Below, one piece after another: positions 28,518 through 36,139 of a stretch of 36,423 nt of DNA. Below the pieces are notes generated by a model. The model was not told where the DNA came from. It was given only the letters and a program-made list of their open reading frames with translations, and did not search any database. Both the position numbers and the translations under genes were made by a program. The stretch lies in contig CANPAC010000006.1 of the NCBI GenBank assembly GCA_947571975.1, positions 1 through 36,423 of the forward strand, written 5' to 3'. Every line of letters begins with the position of its first letter. The first letter of the stretch is position 1. The stretch comes from an uncultured Clostridium sp. Its GTDB lineage: Bacteria; Bacillota; Clostridia; TANB77; CAG-508.

Positions 28518-29130
28518 TTAGGGACGTTTCTTTTAGCACATTTTTGTGAAATTTAGGGACGTTCCTTAAAATCCCTGTTTTAGGGATTAGGGGACAGTCC
28601 TTTAATACATTAGCTACAAATTTACATTTTAATAGGCATATACTTTAATATATAGCAAAGACTTTATATAAAATATATTTTTAAAATTCGAATGCAACTG
28701 AAAAATATTTAAAAATTCTTATTCTATAAAATGAGGGATGTTCAAGGCAAAACTAAGTATTATATAAATTTCTCATAAATTCCTCGGCTTCCTTTCATAA
28801 CGTCTACAAATTCTTTAACAAAAGTCACAACAATACCCGAAAAACAGGACCCTTTGTGACTTTTGTTTAGAATTTGTAAGACTATTTTAGTCGCAGTCGT
28901 CATTTATTGCGATATTTATATAATACTTAGTTTTGAACGTGAAAGAGGCTCATTTTATAGAATTAGAATTTGTTAATATTTGTAGGGCAGCCAAGAATTT
29001 TAAAAATATATTTTATATAAAGTCTTTGCTATTTATTTAATTCTATATACCTAAAAATGAAATCTATTTTGCTAACAAGCAAGGACTGTCCCTAAATCCC
29101 ACAAAAATGTTCAAAAAGAAACGTCCCTAA
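28518..29130. mobile_element. Foldback element, about 610 bp, with long imperfect inverted repeats
   Basis: Both ends carry TTAGGGACGTTTCTTTT (left from 28518, right ending 29130), continuing CATTTTTGTG and TTTAGGGAC(A/G)(G/T)TCC. Inner segments also pair: TATAGCAAAGACTTTATAT with its complement near 29013-29032, ATTCTATAAAATGA near 28720 with TCATTTTATAGAAT near 28952, AAACTAAGTATTATATAAAT near 28750 with its complement near 28917-28937, and AACAAAAGTCACAA with TTGTGACTTTTGTT near the centre. The whole can fold into one giant hairpin. It has no ORF, so it is a non-autonomous MITE-type element. Its right end lies inside the last codons of the PBP gene. It fills the gene-free stretch 28438-29110. 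Confidence 0.75.
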
Positions 29131-31134
29131 TTTTTTTAATCAAATAATGGCTTCCACCTTCACGATTATCTTGTGTATTTTCTACCATGCTAATTATTAG
29201 CCAATCATCTGTAAAACAGTCAAACCATCCTAATGTTCCGCTTTTAGTATCTTCACTTGAAGTTTTTAATTCTGCTGTTCCTGTTTTTCCTGCTATTGTA
29301 ACACCATCAATTTTCATATCGTTTGCTGTTCCTTCTTTATTTTCTACCACTTGTACTAATGCTTCTTTTATAGTATTTGCTGCTTCGGTTGAAAAAACTG
29401 ATTCTTTTAGAATTTCTCCTTTTTTGTTTTGTGCCTTAGTTTCATCGTACTCTAGATATGTTTTTATCATATTTCCTTCATTTGCAAAAGCTGAATAAAT
29501 TGATGCCATATGAATAGGGTTTACTAAAACACTTCCTTGTCCATAGCCTGTGTCTGCTAATTTAGTTTCACCTTCTATTGCATTTTTATTTTCATTTGCA
29601 TATTGTGATTTTGCTAAAGTAAGTGGAAAATCAATCGATTCATTAAATCCTATTTTATTTAAGTTTTCTGCAAAGTCTTTAGCTCCTATTTTTAGAGCTG
29701 ATTGTGCAAAATAGATATTATCAGAATGAATCATTCCATTTAATAAGTTTTTAGCACCATTATATCCTGTTAATGTTGTTATTTTATAATTTCCCCATCC
29801 ACTATCTTTTTGCCAGCTTGTTCCTGTGTATCCATAGTCTTCATTTGAACTTATTTTATTAGTTGTTAGACCAATTGCTCCTGTAATAGGTTTAAATGTA
29901 GAACCTGGACAATATTTTTGTAAAAATCGATTATATAAAGGTTTGCTATCATCATTATTTAAGCTTTCCCACTGTTTAGTTGTAACACCTACTACAAAGT
30001 CATTAGAATCAAATGTTGGTGTACTAACTAATGCCAATAATTCTCCTGTATGTGGTTGCATTACCACAAAAAATCCCTTATCTTTTTCCATTTGATTATA
30101 TATTTTATTTTGTAACTTACTATCAATAGTAAGTTTTACATCTTGACCATCTTTTTTGTCTTGTTTTATTATTTGATTTAATCTGTTCCCATTTTCATCT
30201 GTTATATAGATTTCTGTTCCGTCTATTCCTCTTAATTTTTCCTCATATGCTTTTTCAATTCCTGCTTTTCCTACCATACTTGTTGTATTATATCCTTTTG
30301 CTTCTTTGTTTTCTAATTCTTCAGCATTAATTGCTTGTACATATCCTATTAAATGGCTTGTTTCTTTACCAAATGGATATACTCTTCCATCTTCTTTATT
30401 TAGTAGAACACCTGGTATTTGAAGTAATTGCTCTTTTAAAGAAACATTATTTTGTGAAATTTTCTTTATTGGCACAAATGTATCTTCTTTTACCCAAGAA
30501 GCTTGTAATTGTTGATTAATATATTTTTCAGTTACTCCTGTTAGTTCTGCTATTTTGCTAATATTTTGCTCTCTATTTTCACCTAACTTATTAGGTACAA
30601 TTCCGGCAAGATAGTATATTTCCATCTGTTGCTAATTTAATATCATTTCTATCTAAAATATCCCCTCTTTTTGCCTTAATTGTGGAAATTCTTACTTTTT
30701 GATTATTCTCTAATCCGAGGGAAAATAAATTTAGAAGACCATTCTAGTTTATATTCTCCTTCTTCTTTGTTAACAATAACTTGATTATCGAACTCCACTT
30801 CTCCTGCTGCTGTAAACATTTTTTCATGATAGCTAATTTGATATTTATTATCTTGCTTTTCTATTTTTTGCACTTCTATCTTAATATTATCGCTGTCAAT
30901 TCCTTCGTAAATGTTTTTGTTTCTATTAATAAAATCTTCTTTAGTCATATTTATAGATGCAACTTTTTCATACATTGCCTCATAATTTTTTTCATTTATA
31001 AGCCCAATTATATCTTGAAGTGTTTGTTTTGCTTTTTCTTCGTTTTGCTTGTTATTAATTATAATGCTTACTACTATTGCTATTATCAGTAAAATAATTG
31101 TTATGATTCCTATTAATATTTTTCTATTTTTCAT
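29111..31134 (-). CDS. PBP2a/MecA-like transpeptidase, needs two +1 shifts at CGG
   Basis: 673 residues after joining, near the 668 of MecA. A signal-anchor helix (about 6-26, ILIGIITIILLIIAIVVSII), an NTF2-like MecA_N domain (about 35-140), a dimerisation domain (about 150-320) and a transpeptidase domain with PGSTFKP (Ser about 411), SDN in MIHSDNIYF, and AGKTGTAEL. It cross-links peptidoglycan; low-affinity PBPs of this type give beta-lactam resistance. Shifts at 30715-30717 (FIFPGLENNQKV) and 30603-30605 (NILSCGIVPNKLG) are both needed. The reading from 30625 (MEIYYLAG) is a shadow start. Start ATG overlaps the ferritin-like stop (TAATG). The last residues RDVSF and the stop come from a foldback element. 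It belongs to the blaI operon. Confidence 0.93.
30603..30605 (-). other. Recoding site 7: second CGG in the PBP gene
   Basis: After the first shift the frame reads TCT TGC CGG AAT TGT ACC TAA. Skipping the C gives TGC GGA ATT GTA CCT AAT, matching the GIVPxKL pattern of class B PBPs. It lies 37 codons after the first site. Confidence 0.88.
30715..30717 (-). other. Recoding site 8: first CGG in the PBP gene
   Basis: Zero frame TTC CCT CGG ATT AGA GAA TAA stops after the NTF2-like domain. The +1 reading CCT GGA TTA GAG restores the FPGLE motif found in MecA-type PBPs. CGG is codon 140. Confidence 0.9.
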
Positions 31135-31886
31135 TAATTAATATCTCCCTCTTTTTCAATTTTGATAGATTGTTCTAAATAAGATATAGCTTCTTGTTTA
31201 AATTTTACTTTATCATAACCGCCTTTTAAAAACACATCTTTATATTTATTAAATACAATGCTACTTGTTACTTTCATAAAAAATCTTCTAAAACTTCGAA
31301 TTCTATTATTAACAAATTGATTTCGTTTTCTACTAATTTTATGTAATGTATATGATTGAAATACTACGTGCTTTAGTTCATCTTGTAGCATTTGCGTACA
31401 AATTGTTTTTAGTAATTCAGATCTTGTACAATTTGATAAAGCTGTATAATAAGATAATGCAATCATTTCCGCTGTTACTAATACAATTACTTCACATTCT
31501 AGCCCCATCATCTTTCTTAAAAAACGAAACATTTTGTCTAACCCTATTTCTTTAATTAGTTTTATATTATAGATTTCCATATATTTTTTTAGTGTTTGTG
31601 AATGTCTGTTTTCTTCTAATATAAACCAATCCATTGCTTTTTGATATGAAAAATCTTCTGTTTTCTCACTAAACTTCTTTACTACTTTCTTTAAATGTAT
31701 TCCTTCCGAACCTTCTCCTATTTGGAATGCTCTAATAGATGGTGTAATCAATTTTATCTCTTCTTCAGTTAATTCGTTATTTATTGAATAATCTAGTTTT
31801 AACAAATGTGAATTATTATATTCAAAATAATTTACCCAATCAAATTCACTTAAATTTTCTATTTTAGTTTCCTCTAATTTCACCAT
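31134..31886 (-). CDS. Ferritin-like diiron protein in the mec-like operon
   Basis: 250 residues. ATG at 31886 is chosen because AAAGGAG precedes it; an upstream in-frame ATG at 31979 would overlap blaR1. The motifs EENRHSQTL (about 95-103) and DELKHVVFQ (about 164-172), with further Glu residues on the intervening helices (ECEVIVLVTAEM), fit a four-helix diiron bundle, like acyl-ACP desaturase or ferritin-like oxidoreductases. The substrate is unknown. It sits between blaR1 and the PBP gene, which is not part of the classic mec layout. Its stop overlaps the PBP start. Confidence 0.75.
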   Translation of the reverse strand: MVKLEETKIENLSEFDWVNYFEYNNSHLLKLDYSINNELTEEEIKLITPSIRAFQIGEGSEGIHLKKVVKKFSEKTEDFSYQKAMDWFILEENRHSQTLKKYMEIYNIKLIKEIGLDKMFRFLRKMMGLECEVIVLVTAEMIALSYYTALSNCTRSELLKTICTQMLQDELKHVVFQSYTLHKISRKRNQFVNNRIRSFRRFFMKVTSSIVFNKYKDVFLKGGYDKVKFKQEAISYLEQSIKIEKEGDIN

Positions 31887-31932
31887 TTTACAATCGCTCC
31901 TTTTAATATTATCATGTGGATATTTGTTATTT

Positions 31933-33686
31933 TTAGTTTTGTAATTCATAGTAGTAATAATTATTTGGTGTTGTAGCATTATAATTTCTATAGATACAAT
32001 TTACATTAACAGCTTTGCTAAGGCAATATATATTTACATAGTATTGATTAGGTATGTCCATTCCTTTAAAATATAAAGTTGCTCCTCCTACTCTAGTTTC
32101 TATTTTATCAATTTGATATTTAGTTATAGTTGCTATTACATTTGTTTTTTCAAATTGCTCTTTTGGTATTTCTTGTGACATATTAATATTATGGTTTTCT
32201 TTAAATTTTTCGAATGCGTCATGACTTCCTAATCTTACACTATAAATACCTTGTTCGTATTTTCTTAATTCATTAGACCAACTTGGCACCTGATAATAAA
32301 TTGGTTCTAATATTCTATATTCTTTAGTATCTAACATTTCATAGCATTCTTTCTTATTTTTTGTTTGTTTTTCTATTAGTTTTCCTAAAGCTTTCTTTTG
32401 TTTTATATTATTTCGAATAACAGTCCCTCCATCGTCTGTTCTTTTTATTACATTGCAATTTTCTTTTTCATATGCTATTACATAGTTTTTGCTAATTGTC
32501 TCATAATCTAATTCAATATAGTTTTCTTCTTGTTCAATTTTTTTCATTTCATCTTGTGATAATCTTGCTCCTTCTCCTATCCCATCAACACATTTTGTAA
32601 GTTGATTTAATAATTCGTTATAGTCTGTGTAGCTAGGAGTATAAACATAGTATTTATCTTCATTTTTTACTTTATATATAATTCTGTCTGGTGTTTCAAA
32701 ATATTTCACATTACTAACTTCTTGGTCTGCTGGCTTAATTTGTGTAAATATTAAAATACCAATACATACTGTTAACACAAAAGTTGTAACTCCAATTAAT
32801 GTTTTATATTCTTTAAATTGTTTTGATAATTTTATCATATTAATTCTTCTTTCCATATTTTTTTTATTATCTGTTACATATAATACTCTTGTTGACATCT
32901 TTTCTTCTCCGTGCAATTGGTAATATTCCTACTAAAGATTTAGCATATTCTTTTTGTTTTTCTTGTGGCAATTTGTTTAATACTATTTCATCTGTTTTTA
33001 GTTCCATATCTTGTCTAATTTGTTTGAAGCAAAACCATAAAATAGGATTAAACCAATAAATACTAGTAATTATCAAAAATATTTTATTTAGTAAAATGTC
33101 TTTTCTTTTATAGTGTGCTAATTCATGCATAAAAATATGCTCTAAAACCTCTTTTTGTTTTTCTAAAATTTCTCCGTGTTAGTAATATTTTAGGGTGTAT
33201 TATTCCATAGATACATGGTGTTATTTTACTATTTTGTTTAATTAATTTTATGTTTTGTTTTACACCTATTTCTTTTTTTGCTTTTTCTAAAATTTTTAAG
33301 ATTCGTTCTTCTTTTATTTCTTCTTTTCCTAGTTGTTTCCTCATTAATATGCTGTTAATTAAATATATTAATATTAAAATAGCAATTCCAATTATCCATA
33401 TTGTTGTTAGTATTTTTCCTAATTGATTAGTAGCTAATAAATTTCTTAACTTTTCTAATTTGTCTATTATTGTACTAAATGTATAAAACTCTTGATTGTT
33501 AGCATATAATGTTATACGAAATGGAATTATTAGACTAATTAGTAATAATCCCCACATTGCTAATTTCCATTTTGGTGATATTTTTTTGTCAAATATTTTT
33601 CGTAATAACAAAATTATTATAGCTACTATACTTGATATGCCTGTTAAATACATCATATTACTAAATATTTGTTGTACTATTCCCAT
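31933..33686 (-). CDS. BlaR1/MecR1-like M56 antirepressor, needs two +1 shifts at CGG
   Basis: 583 residues after joining, the BlaR1 size. Four membrane helices flank a zinc-protease loop with HELAHYKRKD, in the pattern of M56 peptidases that cleave BlaI. The C-terminal outer domain (about 300-583) is not a penicillin-binding sensor: no STxK or KTG motif is seen, so the signal may differ. Shifts at 33174-33176 (ILLTGEILEKQKEVLEH) and 32909-32911 (GILPIAGEEKMSTRVLYV) are both needed; the unshifted product ends before the HExxH. ATG at 33686 follows AAAGGAG. It is downstream of blaI by 105 bases. Confidence 0.88.
32909..32911 (-). other. Recoding site 9: second CGG in blaR1
   Basis: ATT GCA CGG AGA AGA; the +1 reading GCA GGA GAA GAA AAG ATG leads into STRVLYVTDNKKNMERRI, the conserved region before the last membrane helix. 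Confidence 0.87.
33174..33176 (-). other. Recoding site 10: first CGG in blaR1
   Basis: CTA ACA CGG AGA AAT; the +1 reading ACA GGA GAA ATT TTA brings the HELAH zinc motif into frame. CGG is codon 171. Confidence 0.88.
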
Positions 33687-33791
33687 GATTTTCTCCTTTT
33701 ATTGTTTATCTTTTTTGTTTCTATTTGCTTTCTTGATTTTTACTAGTATTTGCTTTACTTTTATAATTTCTTTAGTTTTTTATATCTGTTT

Positions 33792-34175
33792 TTATTTGTT
33801 TTTATCATCTATTAAATCTAATAATTCTTGTAGCTCTTTCTTCGTTATCTTCTTTTCCTCAACAAAATTCAATAACAATTTATTTGTACTACCATGGTAT
33901 AACTTTTGTAAAAAGTTTTCATTTGCCCTTCTTTGATACTGCTTTTGCGAAATATTAGGCTCATATACGTTTTCTTTTTTGTTTTCAATTGGATTTGACT
34001 TCACACTTTCTTTTTCTATCAGTCTATATAATAATGTCTTTACTGTGCTTTTGTTTTTAGTTTCATTTTTACTTAGCCTATTTACTATTTCATTTAATGT
34101 TAACGGGCTTTCCTTCCACAAAATATTCATAATTTCTAGTTCTGCATCTGTTATTTCGTATTTCCTATTTGGCAT
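33792..34175 (-). CDS. blaI: BlaI/MecI-type transcriptional repressor
   Basis: 127 residues, the family length. A winged helix-turn-helix N-terminus begins ITDAELEIMNILWKESPLTL with STVKTLLYRLIEKE, followed by a C-terminal dimerisation helix region (NFLQKLYHGSTNKLLLNFVE). BlaI dimers repress their own operon until BlaR1 cleaves them. It is the first gene behind the operator at 34245-34284. Start at 34175 follows AAGGAGG. Confidence 0.95.
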   Translation of the reverse strand: MPNRKYEITDAELEIMNILWKESPLTLNEIVNRLSKNETKNKSTVKTLLYRLIEKESVKSNPIENKKENVYEPNISQKQYQRRANENFLQKLYHGSTNKLLLNFVEEKKITKKELQELLDLIDDKNK

Positions 34176-34244
34176 TTTGGTTTTTCCTCCTTGCTTATCA
34201 AATTATTTCTTTTCTCATTTTTTCTTTTTTTGTATTATTAAAAA

Positions 34245-34284
34245 GTTACAGTTGTAAACCGTATCTATAGTTTACAACTGTAAC
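34245..34284. promoter_or_regulatory. BlaI operator: 15-bp perfect inverted repeat
   Basis: GTTACAGTTGTAAAC (34245-34259) and GTTTACAACTGTAAC (34270-34284) are perfect inverted copies. Each contains a TACA-NN-TGTA dyad, the known BlaI/MecI half-site pattern, so two repressor dimers may bind. It overlaps the promoter of the operon. Confidence 0.88.
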
Positions 34285-34297
34285 TCTGTTTTGTCAA
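34269..34297 (-). promoter_or_regulatory. Promoter of the blaI operon
   Basis: Consensus TTGACA (34292-34297), 17 bases, TAAACT (34269-34274). The -10 box and spacer lie inside the BlaI operator, so repression by occlusion is expected. Confidence 0.75.
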
Positions 34298-34324
34298 GTA
34301 TTTTTTAATTTTAATTTAATTGCG

Positions 34325-34357
34325 ATGGCTAAAGTGGGACAGGCACAACTTAGCCAT
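34325..34357. repeat. REP-like 33-bp palindrome, copy 1
   Basis: ATGGCTAA / TTAGCCAT stem around a loop containing GTGGGACAGGCAC. It lies 6 bases past the stop of the pilin-like gene at 34363. Two more copies are at 36048 and 36083. Confidence 0.75.
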
Positions 34358-34362
34358 TGATA

Positions 34363-35797
34363 TTATTTTTGCATTGTTACCTCTTTTACTCCACATCCTT
34401 CGAACATGTCTACAGGGTTGTCTTCTGGCACTTTCCAATTTGGCCCTACTAAAATATTATTTAACTTTCCACATTTATAAAACATTCTTGTCATATCTGT
34501 TACTTTAGAAGTATCCAATCCTGTTAAATCCAAATTAGTTAAACTTCTACAATCATAAAACATTTGATACATATTGGTTACTTTAGATGTATCAAAATTA
34601 CTTAAATCTATATTTTTCAAACTATAACATTGACAAAACATAACTGCCATATCGGTTACATTTGATGTATTAAAATTACTTACATCTATATTAGTTAAAT
34701 TATTACAAGCATTAAACATACTATTCATGCTCTTTGCATTAGATGTATCAAATTTGCTTACATCTACATAAACTAATGAATTACAACAATTAAACATACT
34801 CCACATGTTAGTTACCTTTGATGTATTAAATTTACTTACATCTAAATCAGTTAGTTTTCTACAATATAAGAACATAGCTCCCATATTTTCCACATTAGAT
34901 GTATCAAATTTGCTTACATCCACACTAACTAATGAGTTACAGCTATTAAACATACTTGCCATATTGGTTACTTTTGATGTATCAAATCTACTTAAATCTA
35001 ATTCTGTTAATTTATTTAATGCAAAAAACATGTTATTCATATCTGTTACATTTGATGTATTCCATTCTCTTAAATCTAAATTACTTAAATTATTGCACCC
35101 CCAAAATAGCCTCTGCATATTTGTTACACGACTTGTATTGATTTTATTTATATTCTCTATTTCTTTCAAATTTTTTAATTCTGCAAAATAATACGACATA
35201 TTTGTAGGTTCTATTTCATTTACTATTACTATTTTCTCTATGTTTTCTTTTTCACTTTTCCATGGATTATTTCTTCCCATATCTGTTTTAGATATGTCCC
35301 CATAGTAATGTTCTTCACTGTCCTTGTTATTTAGAGCATCTTCTTCATTATCAAAAAAACTTAAAACACTTCCATTTTGCGATACATAAATTCCTCTTTC
35401 TGCTTTTAATCCTCTATAGTCTACTTCATCTTCTGTTACCCAATATATCCAATCTTCTTCTGTTGTTACTTGCAAAGTTATTGGCTTTCTTCCTTGTATT
35501 CTTGCAATTTCTTTTGCTTTTTTAAAGGTTTTACTTTTCTTTATTTCACTCTCATATTGATTCATTAATTCTTCTGAATCCCAATTTTTAGATTTTCCGT
35601 TGTAATGTAATTCCTATTAATTCTAGTTCTTCTTGATAATTTCCTTTTTTTGTATCATCACTTGCTTTATTTGCATTTTGTACCACTCCATTATCTCCAC
35701 TTAAAGCTGCTATACTTACTCCTGCTAAAATTATTAATACAATAATTGTAATTACTAGAGCAATCATTGTTATTCCTTTTTCATTTTTTACTTTCAT
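34363..35797 (-). CDS. Pilin-like surface protein with BspA/DUF285 repeats, needs a +1 shift at CGG
   Basis: 477 residues after joining. The N-terminal prepilin helix is KVKNEKG then ITMIALVITIIVLIILAG. The zero frame ends at 69 codons; skipping the C of CGG at 35597-35599 gives ITLQGKSKNWDSEELMNQYE. Residues about 210-460 are DUF285/BspA-type repeats of about 24 residues, each like FDTSKVTNMASMFNSCNSL, a leucine-rich-repeat-like solenoid common in gut bacteria and mycoplasma surface proteins. Probably surface-exposed. ATG at 35797 follows a weak AAGGA-type site. Its promoter is a copy of that of the pilin-like gene at 22856. Confidence 0.88.
35597..35599 (-). other. Recoding site 11: CGG in the BspA-repeat pilin-like gene
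   Basis: Zero frame TTA CAA CGG AAA ATC TAA stops; the +1 reading CAA GGA AAA TCT AAA AAT TGG continues into the repeat domain. CGG is codon 67. Confidence 0.88.
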
Positions 35798-35954
35798 CCT
35801 TTTCTCTCATTCCTTCCTAAAGGCTTAAATACTATTAATTTAATAATGTTAAATCTCAATATATTAAAGCCTTTTACTTGTGTTTTCTTTTCTTTAGCTT
35901 AAAAATTTAATTAGATATTAAAAAAACTTTTACATTATCATATAATTAGCACAA

Positions 35955-36040
35955 AAAATAGACACTTTTCACATTTATAGTTTATCACAAATGTGAATTA
36001 TGTCTATATGTTATACGCATTTATTTCCACTTTTATTTTT
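35955..36040 (-). promoter_or_regulatory. Promoter with overlapping dyad, copy 2 (pilin-like gene 35797)
   Basis: TAGACA (36001-36006), 16 bases, TAAACT (35979-35984). The dyad GACACTTTTCACATTT (35961-35976) / AAATGTGAATTATGTC (35989-36004) is the counterpart of copy 1, with paired changes in the stem (CACAC/GTGTG there, CACAT/ATGTG here). The remainder of the gene-free stretch 35798-36139 holds the two REP-like palindromes and AT-rich sequence. Confidence 0.6.
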
Positions 36041-36047
36041 TGTATCA

Positions 36048-36080
36048 ATGGTCAAGTTGTACCTGTCCCAATTTGACCAT
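36048..36080. repeat. REP-like 33-bp palindrome, copy 2 (inverted)
   Basis: ATGGTCAA / TTGACCAT stem with loop GTACCTGTCCC, the reverse orientation of copies 1 and 3. The stem differs from theirs at two positions with matching changes on both sides. Confidence 0.75.
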
Positions 36081-36082
36081 TA

Positions 36083-36115
36083 ATGGCTAAAGTGGGACAG
36101 GCACTACTTAGCCAT
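36083..36115. repeat. REP-like 33-bp palindrome, copy 3
   Basis: ATGGCTAA / TTAGCCAT stem with loop GTGGGACAGGCAC, two bases from copy 2, forming a head-to-head pair just past the rnpB 3' end. Confidence 0.75.
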
Positions 36116-36139
36116 CTTTATTTTTTAGCAACAAAAAAA

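Noticed and set aside
28518..29130. CRISPR array or tRNA gene in the large non-coding stretch
   Set aside because: The repeats are inverted and nested, not regularly spaced, and no cloverleaf was found. No CRISPR array or tRNA was recognised anywhere in the window.
30603..30625. PBP start at ATG 30625 (MEIYYLAG)
   Set aside because: It lies within the gene in the shifted frame. Joining at CGG gives a better match (NILSCGIVPNKL) and keeps the membrane anchor and NTF2-like domain.
31933..32910. BlaR1 C-terminal part as a penicillin-binding sensor
   Set aside because: No STxK, SxN or KTG motif is visible.
6303..35599. The eleven frame breaks as sequencing or assembly errors
   Set aside because: All are the same event (C before GGR), none is in a homopolymer, flanking bases differ, and out-of-frame CGGA elsewhere shows no break. 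Errors cannot be excluded without reads, but the pattern does not fit them.
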